Positions 1-9,444 of a DNA stretch of 35,479 nt are shown here, piece after piece; position 1 is the stretch's first letter, and every line of letters starts with the position of its first letter. The notes beneath the pieces were generated by a model. It saw only the letters and a list, made by a program, of their open reading frames with translations. It had not been told where the DNA came from and made no database searches. The position numbers and the translations under genes were made by a program. Where the stretch lies: assembly GCA_030433415.1 (NCBI GenBank), contig JAUIMF010000031.1, forward strand, positions 1 to 35,479, read 5' to 3'. This DNA comes from Gammaproteobacteria bacterium (lineage in GTDB: Bacteria; Pseudomonadota; Gammaproteobacteria; Pseudomonadales; Halieaceae).

Positions 1-112
1 TATGACCGCGCTGCTGGTCTCGTCGGGTGTGATTATCTTTTTACTGGGTCTGCTGTCAGAGCAGCTCACCGCGCTGCAGTACAAAGAAGTGCCCGTCGAT
101 ACCGAGGACTGA
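1..112 (+). CDS. C-terminal fragment of a membrane protein (possibly family 2 glycosyltransferase)
   Basis: An open frame entering from the left edge ends at the TGA at 110-112. The visible residues form one hydrophobic helix (VSSGVIIFLLGLLSEQ) followed by a short charged tail ending PVDTED. A final membrane helix with a short polar tail is common at the C-terminus of polyprenyl-phosphate family 2 glycosyltransferases, and the helix resembles those, but no catalytic part is in the window, so the assignment is a guess. The in-frame ATG at 2 is probably an internal methionine. Confidence 0.45.
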   Translation, partial: MTALLVSSGVIIFLLGLLSEQLTALQYKEVPVDTED

Positions 113-205
113 GCCGTCACCCCAAAGTGGTAGGGTGAAGGTCGAAGCTCCCCCCTAAGATACGCCGCCAGATAATTACCCACTTCAGGCTGAAGGGAGT
201 TGGTC

Positions 206-1339
206 ATGCGAATCGGTGTACCCAAAGAAATAAAAAATCACGAATACCGTGTTGGACTTACGCCCGCGGGCGTTGCCGAGCTTGTGCACCACGGCCACGA
301 GGTTGCCCTCGAAACACTGGGTGGCGATGCCATCGGGTTTCATGATGACGAGTACCGCGATGCCGGGGCAACGCTGTTACCCACTGCCGAGGCGGTGTTT
401 GCCTGGGCCGACATGATCGTCAAGGTGAAGGAACCCCAGCCCCAGGAGTGCCGCATGCTTCGCCCCGGTCAGCTGCTGTTCACCTACCTGCACCTGGCGC
501 CCGATCCCGAGCAGACCCGTCTGCTGATTGAATCCGGGGCATCGGCGGTGGCCTACGAAACCGTGACCAGCGCCCAGGGCGGTCTGCCGCTGCTGGCGCC
601 CATGAGCGAAGTGGCGGGGCGAATGGCGATCCAGGCCGGTTGTCACAGTCTGGAAAAAGCCCAGGGCGGCAGCGGTACGCTTCTCGGTGGTGTGCCCGGC
701 GTTGAGCCCGCGCGCGTGCTGGTGCTCGGTGGTGGTGTGGTCGGCGTGAACGCCGCGCGCATGGCCATGGGCCTGGGCGCCGACGTCACCATCGTCGATC
801 GATCCATCGGTCGCCTGAAAGAGCTCGACACACTGTTCGAGGGCCGCATGAAAACCCTGTACTCCACCCGCGATGCCATTGAGCGCCACGCGTTGGCGGC
901 GGACTTGGTGGTGGGTGCGGTGCTGATCCCCGGTGCAGCAGCGCCCAAGCTCATCACTGCGGATCTGGTGAAGCGCATGAAGCCCGGTTCCGTGCTGGTG
1001 GACGTGGCCATCGACCAGGGTGGCTGCTTTGAAACCTCGCGTGCAACGACGCACCAGGATCCCTGCTACATCGTCGACGGAGTTGTGCACTACTGCGTGG
1101 CGAACATGCCCGGTGGTGTGGCGCGCACGTCGACGCTGGCCCTGACCAACGCGACGCTACCTTATGTGCTGGACCTGGCGAACAAGGGTCTGGAGCAGGC
1201 CCTGGAAGATGATCGCTATCTGCGCGACGGTCTGAACGTCCATGCGGGGCAGATCACCCATCCCGCTGTCGCCAAGGCGCTGGACTACGACTACGTCACG
1301 CCGATGCAGGCGTTGAAGGATAAGGCTGTTCAGGCGTAA
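206..1339 (+). CDS. ald: Alanine dehydrogenase
   Basis: NAD-dependent enzyme that interconverts L-alanine and pyruvate plus ammonium in the cytoplasm. The 377-residue product matches the family length of about 371. The N-terminus [20 protein letters not shown] is typical. Substrate and catalytic residues known from the Mycobacterium enzyme fall at the same numbers here: K75 (KVKEPQ), H96 (TYLHLAPD) and D270 (VDVAIDQGG). The dinucleotide-binding loop GGGVVG lies near residues 175-180. The ATG at 206 is preferred because AAGGGAG at 192-198 is well spaced; an in-frame TTG at 200 is less likely. The gene stands alone and converges on glcB. It is probably used to assimilate alanine or release nitrogen from it; a sodium:alanine-type symporter lies at the far right of the window, but that link is only circumstantial. 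Confidence 0.96.
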   Translation: MRIGVPKEIKNHEYRVGLTPAGVAELVHHGHEVALETLGGDAIGFHDDEYRDAGATLLPTAEAVFAWADMIVKVKEPQPQECRMLRPGQLLFTYLHLAPDPEQTRLLIESGASAVAYETVTSAQGGLPLLAPMSEVAGRMAIQAGCHSLEKAQGGSGTLLGGVPGVEPARVLVLGGGVVGVNAARMAMGLGADVTIVDRSIGRLKELDTLFEGRMKTLYSTRDAIERHALAADLVVGAVLIPGAAAPKLITADLVKRMKPGSVLVDVAIDQGGCFETSRATTHQDPCYIVDGVVHYCVANMPGGVARTSTLALTNATLPYVLDLANKGLEQALEDDRYLRDGLNVHAGQITHPAVAKALDYDYVTPMQALKDKAVQA

Positions 1340-1393
1340 TTGCAGGGAGAGAGCCTTTGGCACTGGGTCCCGGGCAATTTGTTTCCTGTTCGC

Positions 1394-1422
1394 AAAAAGT
1401 TGAGGGCGGTGATGACCACCCC
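1394..1422 (-). terminator. Probable rho-independent terminator of glcB
   Basis: On the minus strand, a GC-rich hairpin (arms near 1404-1410 and 1416-1422, with one mismatch) lies about 30 bases past the glcB stop. A five-T run at 1394-1398 follows about six bases beyond the stem. The position between convergent ald and glcB fits a terminator, but the gap between stem and T run makes it imperfect. Confidence 0.45.
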
Positions 1423-1450
1423 TTAGCGGTTTAGCGATACTCCAGACCAA

Positions 1451-3622
1451 TCAGGCCGCCTGCTCCTTCGCCTCACGTCGACGCGCGTGCAACACGGGTT
1501 CCGTGTAACCGCTGGGCTGCTCTTTGCCCAGGAACACCAGATCACATGCGGCCTGGAACGCCACGCTATTGTCGAAGTCCGGCGCCATGGGGCGGTAGTC
1601 GGGATCCCCGGCGTTCTGGCCGTCCACGATCACCGCCATGCGCTCCAGGGTTTCGCGCACCTGCTCTTCGCTGCACACGCCGTGTTCCAGCCAGTTGGCG
1701 ATATGCTGCGATGAGATGCGCAGCGTGGCGCGATCTTCCATCAGGCCCACGTTGTTGATGTCGGGAACCTTCGAGCAGCCCACGCCCTGTTCCACCCAGC
1801 GCACCACGTAGCCCAGGATGCCCTGGGCGTTGTTGTCCAGTTCGCGCTGGATGTCTTCGGCGTTCATGCCTGTCGCGCCGCGCAGGGGGATGGCGAGAAT
1901 ATCGTCGACGCTCGCCGGTGTGCGGCTTGCAAGCTGTGCCTGTACCTCGGCGACGTTCACTTCGTGGTAGTGGGTGACGTGCAGCGTGGCCGCCGTGGGG
2001 GAGGGGACCCATGCGGTGGTGGCGCCGGAGCGGGGGTGGGCGATCTTGGTCTCGAGCATTGCGGCCATCAGGTCTGGCATGGCCCACATACCCTTGCCGA
2101 TCTGGGCGCGGCCGGGCAGGCCACAGGCCAGGCCCACGTCCACGTTGTAATCCTCGTAGGCGTTGATCCAGGCTTCGCTCTTCATGTCGCCCTTGGGCGT
2201 CATCGCGCCGGCGGCCATGCTGGTGTGAATCTCGTCACCGGTGCGATCCAGGAAGCCCGTGTTGATGAACACCACGCGTTCGCGAGCGCGGTAGATGCAT
2301 TCCTTGAGGTTCACCGTGGTGCGGCGCTCTTCGTCCATGATGCCGAGCTTGAGGGTGTTGCGCGCCAGGCCCAGGGCGTCTTCGACGCGCGAGAACAGCT
2401 CCAGGGTGAAGTCCACCTCATCGGGGCCGTGCATCTTGGGCTTCACGATGTAGACGCTGCCCTCGCGGGAATTGCGCAGTGGCCCCGTGCCCTTCAGGTC
2501 GTGCATTGCGATGAGTGAGGTGAACATGGCGTCCATGATGCCTTCGGGGATTTCTTCGCCGTTGGCATCCAGAATGGCGTTGTTGGTCATGAGGTGACCC
2601 ACGTTGCGCACGAACAGCAGGCTGCGGCCGTGCAGCACCAGCTCGCCGCCGTCCGTTGCGGTGTATACGCGATCCGGGTTCAGGGTGCGGGTCATCTGCT
2701 TGCCGCCCTTGCTGAAGGCTTCCTGCAGGTCACCTTTCATCAGACCCAGCCAGTTGCCGTAGACCACGGCTTTGTCTTCGGCGTCCACAGCAGCCACGGA
2801 ATCTTCGCAGTCCTGAATCGTACTGATGGCGGATTCCAGCAGCAGGTCCTTCACACCCGCGCGATCAGTGCTGCCGATGGGGCTGGTGGCGTCGATCTGG
2901 ATTTCGACATGCAAACCGTTGTGGCGCAGCAGCACGCCCGTGGGGCTTGCCGCGTCACCGAGGTAGCCGCGTAGTTGATCGCCATCCGCCAGCATCGTGC
3001 TGTCATCGCCCAGGGCGACCCGCAGCTGTCCGTCGGCAATGCGGTAAGCCGTGGCATCGTGGTGACTGCCGTCAGACAGGGGGAAGTAGCGATCGAGAAA
3101 GTCCCGCGCCCAGGCAATGACTTTGGCACCGCGTACGGGGTTGTACCCACCGGCGCGCTCCGCCCCATCGTCTTCGGGGATGGCGTCGGTGCCATACAGG
3201 GCATCGTACAGGCTACCCCAGCGGGCATTCGCAGCGTTCAGGGCATAGCGGGCGTTCATCACCGGGACCACCAGCTGGGGCCCGGCGATGGTGGCGACTT
3301 CGGCGTCCACATTCTCGGTGCTGATGGTAAAAGGGGCGGGTTCCGGCAGCAGGTAGCCGATGTTTTCAAGAAATGCGCGGTAGGCGGCCTTGTCGTAGTC
3401 CGCGCCGGGGTTGGCGCGATGCCAGTCATCGATGCTCGCCTGCAGCGCTTCGCGAATCGCCAGTAGTTCTTCATTGCGGGGCTTGAGGTCTGCCACGATC
3501 GAAGCGAACTCCGTCCAGAAGTGCGCGGGCTCAATGCCCGTGCCCGGGCAGATGCGTTCTTCCAGCAGTTCGGCGATAACCGGCGCAACTTGCAGGCCGG
3601 CGCGTTCGACGCGATCAGTCAT
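1451..3622 (-). CDS. glcB: Malate synthase G
   Basis: Condenses glyoxylate with acetyl-CoA to malate, allowing growth on C2 compounds and glycolate. The 723-residue length equals that of the G isoform. Key residues of the E. coli enzyme are recognisable: the active-site Arg in FVRNVGHLM (about R339), the metal ligands in GIMDEERRT (E431) and [10 protein letters not shown] (D459), and the catalytic Asp in [10 protein letters not shown] (D630), with the nearby Cys in [11 protein letters not shown] (C616). The ATG has a good upstream GAGGA. No isocitrate lyase or glc oxidase gene is in the window, so whether it serves the glyoxylate shunt or glycolate use is not shown. A promoter-like element and a 22-bp dyad lie just upstream. 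Confidence 0.97.
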   Translation of the reverse strand: MTDRVERAGLQVAPVIAELLEERICPGTGIEPAHFWTEFASIVADLKPRNEELLAIREALQASIDDWHRANPGADYDKAAYRAFLENIGYLLPEPAPFTISTENVDAEVATIAGPQLVVPVMNARYALNAANARWGSLYDALYGTDAIPEDDGAERAGGYNPVRGAKVIAWARDFLDRYFPLSDGSHHDATAYRIADGQLRVALGDDSTMLADGDQLRGYLGDAASPTGVLLRHNGLHVEIQIDATSPIGSTDRAGVKDLLLESAISTIQDCEDSVAAVDAEDKAVVYGNWLGLMKGDLQEAFSKGGKQMTRTLNPDRVYTATDGGELVLHGRSLLFVRNVGHLMTNNAILDANGEEIPEGIMDAMFTSLIAMHDLKGTGPLRNSREGSVYIVKPKMHGPDEVDFTLELFSRVEDALGLARNTLKLGIMDEERRTTVNLKECIYRARERVVFINTGFLDRTGDEIHTSMAAGAMTPKGDMKSEAWINAYEDYNVDVGLACGLPGRAQIGKGMWAMPDLMAAMLETKIAHPRSGATTAWVPSPTAATLHVTHYHEVNVAEVQAQLASRTPASVDDILAIPLRGATGMNAEDIQRELDNNAQGILGYVVRWVEQGVGCSKVPDINNVGLMEDRATLRISSQHIANWLEHGVCSEEQVRETLERMAVIVDGQNAGDPDYRPMAPDFDNSVAFQAACDLVFLGKEQPSGYTEPVLHARRREAKEQAA

Positions 3623-3659
3623 GGCAACAATTCCTCATACATCAAATAGGCGATGGCGA

Positions 3660-3687
3660 AGTGTAGGTGTCTGGGCGGAATTTCCAA
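3660..3687 (-). promoter_or_regulatory. Candidate sigma-70 promoter of glcB
   Basis: Reading the minus strand, TTGGAA (3682-3687) and TACACT (3660-3665) are separated by 16 bases, giving a start about 30 bases before the glcB ATG. The match to consensus is moderate and was found by eye. Confidence 0.35.
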
Positions 3688-3691
3688 ATCC

Positions 3692-3713
3692 AATGACGAT
3701 GATCGCCGTCATT
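3692..3713. promoter_or_regulatory. 22-bp inverted repeat upstream of the glcB promoter
   Basis: Perfect 7-bp arms AATGACG and CGTCATT are separated by eight bases, directly upstream of the candidate glcB -35 box. The position suits an activator site. It could instead be a weak hairpin ending the LysR gene transcript, though no T run follows. Confidence 0.4.
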
Positions 3714-3735
3714 CATCGAGTGAATGCAGGTAGTG

Positions 3736-4686
3736 CTAATTGCCTTCCGCCTGAATGGCGCGAGCCGTATCCACGATGAGCTTGCGCAGCCAGCGATTCC
3801 CCGGGTTGTGCTGCAGAAGCGGGCTCCAGGCCATTTTCAGCTCCAAGGGCGGAATATCCAGCGGAGGGTCGCGACGCACCAGGCGCGGGTTGTCCCGCTT
3901 GAGCAGGGCGGCGCGCGTGGGAAGAGTGACGATCAGATCATTGTGCTCCGCCAGCGTCATCGCCGCCTGGTAGTGGCGGGTGAAGACGCGGATCTGGCGT
4001 TTTTTGCCCAGGCGGTTAAGGGCGCTGTCGACCCAGCCCAACCGCTGCACGTCATCGGGGTTTACGCCCACGCCCACGCCCATACCGGTCTTGCTCACCC
4101 AGACGTGATCGGACTTGAGGTAGTTGTCGAGAGTGAAATCGTCCAGGATCGGATGGTTGGGGCTCAGCAGGCACGAAAAGGTGTCGTCCCACAGGGGAAT
4201 CTGGTGAAAGGACTGGGGCATGGCATCAAACCGGTTGATCACCATGTCGACTTTGCCGCGCTCCACGTCAAGAAAGCTCACATCCGAGGGGGTCATGATG
4301 TCCAACGTGACACCCGGTGCCGCGTCGCGCAGTACGCCCAGCACCCTGGGAAACAGGGTGGACTCGGCATAGTCGCTGGCCATGATGCGAAATACCCCCT
4401 GGGCCTCCTGGGGTCGGAACTCGGAACGCGGTTGCACCGCCTGGTCGATGCGCGAGAGCGCATCGCGCACCAGCGGCTCGAGCTCCAGGGCCCGCTCCGT
4501 GGGGGTCATGCCTTCGGAGGTACGCACCAGCAGGGGATCATCGAACAGTGTGCGTAGACGGCGCAGGCCATTGCTCATCGCCGGCTGGGACAGATTCAGC
4601 TGCTGCGCGGCCTGGGTGACGTTGCGCTCACGCAGCAGCACATCCAGGTAAACCAGAAGATTGAGATCGATGCGGTGCAGGTTCAT
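3736..4686 (-). CDS. LysR-family transcriptional regulator
   Basis: A 316-residue DNA-binding regulator. The N-terminal winged helix-turn-helix is clear at about residues 18-60 (VTQAAQQLNLSQPAMSNGLR, then FDDPLLVRTSEGMTPTERA). A periplasmic-binding-protein-like effector domain fills residues 90-300. I chose the ATG at 4686 (MNLHRIDLNLL), the usual LysR start, with AAGGGA upstream, over a 19-residue longer frame. It is divergent from the acyl-CoA dehydrogenase with a 114-base intergenic region, the arrangement in which LysR regulators usually control the neighbour. It also lies just upstream of glcB on the same strand. Target and effector are unknown. Confidence 0.93.
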   Translation of the reverse strand: MNLHRIDLNLLVYLDVLLRERNVTQAAQQLNLSQPAMSNGLRRLRTLFDDPLLVRTSEGMTPTERALELEPLVRDALSRIDQAVQPRSEFRPQEAQGVFRIMASDYAESTLFPRVLGVLRDAAPGVTLDIMTPSDVSFLDVERGKVDMVINRFDAMPQSFHQIPLWDDTFSCLLSPNHPILDDFTLDNYLKSDHVWVSKTGMGVGVGVNPDDVQRLGWVDSALNRLGKKRQIRVFTRHYQAAMTLAEHNDLIVTLPTRAALLKRDNPRLVRRDPPLDIPPLELKMAWSPLLQHNPGNRWLRKLIVDTARAIQAEGN

Positions 4687-4748
4687 CGCCGGTCCCTTGC
4701 AGGTAATTACGCCAGTATCGCGATGATGTACCCCGCCTGCCAAGCCTT

Positions 4749-4754
4749 TATACT
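4749..4754 (+). promoter_or_regulatory. Candidate -10 box for the acyl-CoA dehydrogenase gene
   Basis: TATACT lies 47 bases before the ATG at 4801. No good -35 hexamer is seen 16-18 bases upstream, which would suit an activator-dependent promoter controlled by the divergent LysR protein. The call is by eye. Confidence 0.3.
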
Positions 4755-4800
4755 ACGCCGCCCCGAAAACCCAACCCCCCGAAAATTGGAGTGTAGCGGT

Positions 4801-6561
4801 ATGTATAAAGCCCCTGTGGAAGATATGAGCTTCCTGATTGACGATGTTCTGAGTGCGGAAGAAACCCTGGGTGGACTGCCGCGTTTTGAAGAGCTGGGCG
4901 TGGGTGCGGAATTGACCGGGGCGCTGCTCGACGAAGGCGCGAAGCTCGCCAGCGGTGTGCTCGCGCCGCTGCGCCGGGTGGGAGACATGCAGCCGGCGCG
5001 CTGTGAAGATCGCGCCGTCATCATCTCGCCGGGATATCACGATGCCATGGGGCAGCTCGCTGCGGGGGGCTGGTTCGGGATTTGCGCCGACGCCGACCAC
5101 GGTGGCCAGGGCCTTCCAGAAGTCTACGGCACCGCGGCCTGCGAAATGTGGAACAGCGCCGACATGGCCTTTGCCCTTGCGCCCTTCCTGAGTAGTGGCG
5201 CGGCGCTGGCGATTGCCGCTCACGGTAGCGACGAGCTCAAGCAGACCTACCTGCCCAAACTCCATTCGGGGGAGTGGGCCGGCACCATGAACCTCACGGA
5301 ATCCGGTGCCGGGTCAGATCTGGGCCCCATGAAAACCCGGGCAGAGAAAAACGGCGATCATTACCTGATCACCGGACAGAAAATCTTTATCACCTGGGGC
5401 GATCACGATGCGATGGACAACATCGTGCACCTGGTGCTGGCACGCCTGCCCGATGCGCCGGAAGGTTCGCGCGGTATTTCGCTGTTCCTCGTGCCCAAGT
5501 TCATGGTCAATGACGATGGCAGCCTCGGGGAGCGCAACGATGTGTATCCCGTGTCCACGGAACACAAGCTCGGTATTCACGGCAGCCCCACCTGTGTGAT
5601 GGCCTTTGGCGACAACGGAGGCGCGATCGGCTATCTCGTCGGCGAAGAGAATCGGGGCCTTGCCTGCATGTTCACCATGATGAACGAAGCCCGACTGAAG
5701 GTCGGACTGCAGGGCCTGGGAGCTTCCGAAGGCGCCTATCAGCAGGCCCTGGCCTACGCGCAGGAGCGCGTGCAGGGAGGCGTGCCCATCATCCAGCATG
5801 CGGATGTGAAGCGCATGCTGCTCACGATGAAAGCCCTGATTGAAGGCATGCGCGGCCTGGCGTACAGCGAAGCGGTGACCATGGATCTTGCCCACTATGG
5901 TCCTGAAGAGGAGCGCAGTGCCAATCAGGCCCGGCTGGAGTTGATGATTCCGGTCATCAAGGGCTGGATGACCGAGGTCGGGGTCGAAGTGACGTCCCTG
6001 GGCGTGCAGGTCCACGGTGGCATGGGTTATGTCGAAGAGACCGGAGCCGCGCAGTTTTTCCGCGACGTGCGGATCACGCCGATCTACGAAGGCACCAACG
6101 GTATTCAGGCCGCGGATCTTGTCAGTCGCAAGCTGGGTCGCGATGGCGGCTCCACCATGGGATCGGTGCTGGCCCTGATCCGCACGGACGCCAGGGCACT
6201 CGTGGCCGAAGGGGGAGACCTGCAGGTCATTGGCGATGCGTTGCTCGCGGCCGTGGGGCGCCACGAAGAAACCACCGAGGCGGTGCTGCAGATGCTGGCT
6301 TCGAATCCGGATGCGGCGCACTCGGCGGCGTTTGACTACATGATGGCGACCGGGTATCTCTTTGGCGGCTGGCATCTCGCCCGGGCGGCGAAGGTTGCGC
6401 AGGCGCATCTGGATAGCGGCGACAACAATGAGTTCTATACCCGCAAGGTCGCGACCGCAGCGTTCTACGCCCAGAGCCTGTTACCTCGCTGTGAGGGTCA
6501 CAGCGGTGCCATCGCCAGTGCCACCGGTGTTATTCAGGCTTATCCTGTGGAGTGGTTGTGA
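4801..6561 (+). CDS. Acyl-CoA dehydrogenase, long FadE5/DmdC-like type
   Basis: FAD-dependent dehydrogenase that introduces a trans-2 double bond into an acyl-CoA. The 586-residue product belongs to the long group with a C-terminal extension, which includes mycobacterial FadE5-like enzymes and DmdC, the methylmercaptopropionyl-CoA dehydrogenase of DMSP demethylation. Visible motifs are the N-terminus MYKAPVEDMSFLIDDVL, the substrate/FAD loop MNLTESGAGSDLG, QKIFITWGDHD, and the catalytic base in YEGTNGIQAADL (E430). The start at 4801 is preferred over upstream in-frame codons because the conserved N-terminus begins there. The TGA overlaps the rraA ATG by one base. The substrate cannot be told from the sequence; a fatty acyl-CoA is the default and a DMSP route is possible. 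Confidence 0.92.
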   Translation: MYKAPVEDMSFLIDDVLSAEETLGGLPRFEELGVGAELTGALLDEGAKLASGVLAPLRRVGDMQPARCEDRAVIISPGYHDAMGQLAAGGWFGICADADHGGQGLPEVYGTAACEMWNSADMAFALAPFLSSGAALAIAAHGSDELKQTYLPKLHSGEWAGTMNLTESGAGSDLGPMKTRAEKNGDHYLITGQKIFITWGDHDAMDNIVHLVLARLPDAPEGSRGISLFLVPKFMVNDDGSLGERNDVYPVSTEHKLGIHGSPTCVMAFGDNGGAIGYLVGEENRGLACMFTMMNEARLKVGLQGLGASEGAYQQALAYAQERVQGGVPIIQHADVKRMLLTMKALIEGMRGLAYSEAVTMDLAHYGPEEERSANQARLELMIPVIKGWMTEVGVEVTSLGVQVHGGMGYVEETGAAQFFRDVRITPIYEGTNGIQAADLVSRKLGRDGGSTMGSVLALIRTDARALVAEGGDLQVIGDALLAAVGRHEETTEAVLQMLASNPDAAHSAAFDYMMATGYLFGGWHLARAAKVAQAHLDSGDNNEFYTRKVATAAFYAQSLLPRCEGHSGAIASATGVIQAYPVEWL

Positions 6562-7043
6562 TGTCAGATTCTTTCACTACACCTGATCTGTCCGATGACG
6601 CACCTGAAGCCCGGGCGCTGATTCTGCCGTGGTTGGACTTCGGTGCCCGCGAGCGCTTCTGCGGTCCGGTCGTAACGGTGAAATGCTTTGAGGACAACTC
6701 CCTGGTCAAGGCCCTGGTGCAGCAGCCCGGCGAAGGCCGCGTGATTGTCGTGGATGGCGGTGGCTCGCGGCGCAGAGCCCTGCTCGGGGATCAGTTGGCG
6801 GCGAAGGCCGCTGCGAATGGCTGGTCCGGTCTGGTCATTGATGGTGTGGTGCGGGATGTCGAAATCCTCGCGGAGCTGGATCTCGGCGTTAAAGCCCTTG
6901 GGTCCTGCCCCCAGAAGACCGACAAGCGCAACGAGGGCCAGCAGGATATTCCCATCGACGTGGGCGGCACGACGGTGCGACCGGGCATGTATCTTTACGC
7001 CGATCGCAATGGCGTACTTGTCAGCGAGACAAAACTGACCTGA
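6561..7043 (+). CDS. rraA: RraA-family protein (regulator of RNase E activity A)
   Basis: A 160-residue product close in length and sequence to E. coli RraA, which binds RNase E and dampens mRNA decay. Conserved blocks are FCGPVVTVKCFEDNSLVKAL, VIVVDGGGSRRRALLGDQLA, GLVIDGVVRDVEILAELDLG and the C-terminal LYADRNGVLVSE. The fold is shared with 4-hydroxy-4-methyl-2-oxoglutarate aldolases, so annotation pipelines may name it that way, but the TVKCFEDN block favours true RraA. The ATG overlaps the previous stop by one base (TGATG), which implies translational coupling to the acyl-CoA dehydrogenase. Its end is 12 bases from the convergent nadC end. Confidence 0.9.
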   Translation: MSDSFTTPDLSDDAPEARALILPWLDFGARERFCGPVVTVKCFEDNSLVKALVQQPGEGRVIVVDGGGSRRRALLGDQLAAKAAANGWSGLVIDGVVRDVEILAELDLGVKALGSCPQKTDKRNEGQQDIPIDVGGTTVRPGMYLYADRNGVLVSETKLT

Positions 7044-7055
7044 GTACCGCTCGCC

Positions 7056-7907
<852 letters not shown>

Positions 7908-7998
7908 TCACATCGGCGCCAGAGGGTGCCGTACAGGCGGCGCATGGTAACAGTGCGCATCACGCCGATGAACCCGCACTCGCGTCTGTGATCGTGCC

Positions 7999-8027
7999 TT
8001 GCTCCCGGGCGCGCCACTTCGCACAAT
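7999..8027 (+). promoter_or_regulatory. Candidate ampD promoter
   Basis: TTGCTC (7999-8004), a 17-base spacer and CACAAT (8022-8027) give two 4/6 hexamers. The expected start is seven bases downstream, at 8034, which is the first base of the ampD ATG. Found by eye; the surroundings are GC-rich and a chance match is possible. Confidence 0.3.
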
Positions 8028-8033
8028 GCGCTC

Positions 8034-8621
8034 ATGAGCACAGCACCAAACAACGATGGCTGGCTGGCCGGTGCCCGCCACTGTCCGTCGCCCAATTTCA
8101 ATGAGCGGCCTGCCGGTTGCTCTCCGCTGATGCTCGTGTTGCACAATATTTCTCTGCCGCCGGGTCGTTTCGGCGGCGGCCGCATCGAGGCATTGTTCTG
8201 CAACGCCCTCGACTGTGATGAGCACCCGTTCTTCGACGAACTGCGCGGGCTTGAGGTGTCGGCGCATTTTCTGATTGATCGCGACGGCCTGCTGACGCAG
8301 TTTGTGAGCTGCGATGACCGGGCCTGGCATGCCGGGGTATCCCGCTGGGGTGGGCGAGAGAACTGCAATGATTTCAGCATTGGGGTTGAGCTTGAAGGCA
8401 CCGATACAACGCCGTATACCGAGGAGCAATACGATACGTTGCGGCAACTGGTTGCGGAGCTGCGCCGGCGTTACCCGGCACTCTCGGCGGGTCCGGTGCT
8501 TGGCCACAGTGACATCGCGCCGGGGCGTAAGACCGACCCGGGCGCGGCGTTTGACTGGCGTCGCCTCCGACTGATGCTGCGAGAAGAACCCCTACCATCC
8601 GACGGGAGCTGTACGGCATGA
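8034..8621 (+). CDS. ampD: 1,6-anhydro-N-acetylmuramyl-L-alanine amidase
   Basis: Cytoplasmic zinc amidase that cuts the peptide from anhydro-muropeptides during peptidoglycan recycling; its loss induces AmpC beta-lactamase in species that have ampR-ampC. At 195 residues it has the short cytoplasmic AmpD length and no signal peptide. Zinc ligands H37 (LVLHNISLPPG), H158 and D168 (GHSDIAPGRKTDPG) and the catalytic E119 (IGVELEG) and K166 are all present. No purine-rich ribosome binding site precedes the ATG. It overlaps ampE by four bases (ATGA) and begins a tightly packed run continuing through the FHA regulator and kinase. Confidence 0.96.
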   Translation: MSTAPNNDGWLAGARHCPSPNFNERPAGCSPLMLVLHNISLPPGRFGGGRIEALFCNALDCDEHPFFDELRGLEVSAHFLIDRDGLLTQFVSCDDRAWHAGVSRWGGRENCNDFSIGVELEGTDTTPYTEEQYDTLRQLVAELRRRYPALSAGPVLGHSDIAPGRKTDPGAAFDWRRLRLMLREEPLPSDGSCTA

Positions 8622-9436
8622 ATTTTCTATCCCTGGTCATCGCTCTGGCTCTGCATCCGGTGCTGCGCCCCGAAGGTCCCCTGCAGCGGGATGACTGGCT
8701 GTTGCGCCTGGATGCTGCACTCGCCGATGGGATTTCCGGACCGGTGCTGCGCCTGGCCCTGCTGCTGCTGTTGCTTGCGGTCGGATTGTGGTGGGTGCTC
8801 GATGTGCTGGAGCACTGGCTGTTCGGTCTTGTCGCGCTGGTCGCATCGGCGCTGGTGCTGGTATGGAGTCTGGGGCGGGACGACTATCACACCGCGCTGG
8901 AACGGTTTGAGGCGCGAGTGGGGCATGACCCGGCGGCCGCCTGCGACGCCGCCGCGGCGGTCTGGGCGCCGCAACCGTCTTCAGATGATCACGGCCAGGA
9001 GGGCAGCCAGGATGACGGCGAAGGTGCAGACTGCGATGCTGCGGTAACCCAGCTGTTGTATGGCGGTTATGCGCGCTGGTTTCCGCCGGTGCTCTATGTC
9101 GTACTGCTGGGGCCCGTGGCAGCAATGCTTTACAGAGTCGTGGCTGTGCTCGCCGCCCGCGGTGGGCAGGCCACGGCGCAGCGGCTACTGCACTGGCTGG
9201 ACTGGTTGCCGGCAAGATTACTGGCGCTGACCTTTGCGCTCACGGGTGATTTCGTGGCGGTCGTTGACGGTGGTGGCCTGCGAGGTCTGGTGCGCGACGA
9301 GCCTGTTCCCGAGCTGCTGCGAAACATCGCGCGCCGCGCTTGCCCCCAGTCCGGTGCTCGTCCCCTGGGCGCGCTGCTGTATCGCAGCGCCGGACTGTGG
9401 CTGCTGCTTATCTCTCTGGCCTACCTGCTGACCTGA
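8618..9436 (+). CDS. ampE: AmpE-like inner membrane protein
   Basis: A 272-residue membrane protein at the place where ampE sits after ampD (E. coli AmpE is 284 residues). The N-terminus carries the family-like HPVLRPEGPLQRDDWL. Hydrophobic segments occur around residues 45-90, 145-170 and 250-272, with a polar acidic stretch between (about 105-140). AmpE's biochemical role is unsettled; it has been described as a sensor or transducer for beta-lactamase induction. The ATG overlaps the ampD stop by four bases. The next gene starts eight bases after its stop. Confidence 0.85.
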   Translation: MNFLSLVIALALHPVLRPEGPLQRDDWLLRLDAALADGISGPVLRLALLLLLLAVGLWWVLDVLEHWLFGLVALVASALVLVWSLGRDDYHTALERFEARVGHDPAAACDAAAAVWAPQPSSDDHGQEGSQDDGEGADCDAAVTQLLYGGYARWFPPVLYVVLLGPVAAMLYRVVAVLAARGGQATAQRLLHWLDWLPARLLALTFALTGDFVAVVDGGGLRGLVRDEPVPELLRNIARRACPQSGARPLGALLYRSAGLWLLLISLAYLLT

Positions 9437-9444
9437 GGTACGCC

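Noticed and set aside
116-137. Small stem-loop (TCACCC...GGGTGA) after the first partial gene
   Set aside because: It is short and not followed by a T run, so I cannot call it a terminator.
1357-1378. Sequence resembling a sigma-54 promoter (TTGGCAC followed by GCAATT) after ald
   Set aside because: GG and GC are separated by 13 bases rather than the required 10, and no gene follows in that direction.
9340-9444. Upstream extension of the FHA activator into ampE
   Set aside because: The extra 35 residues overlap ampE coding sequence and carry no FHA features; the GTG at 9445 has a ribosome binding site just after the ampE stop.
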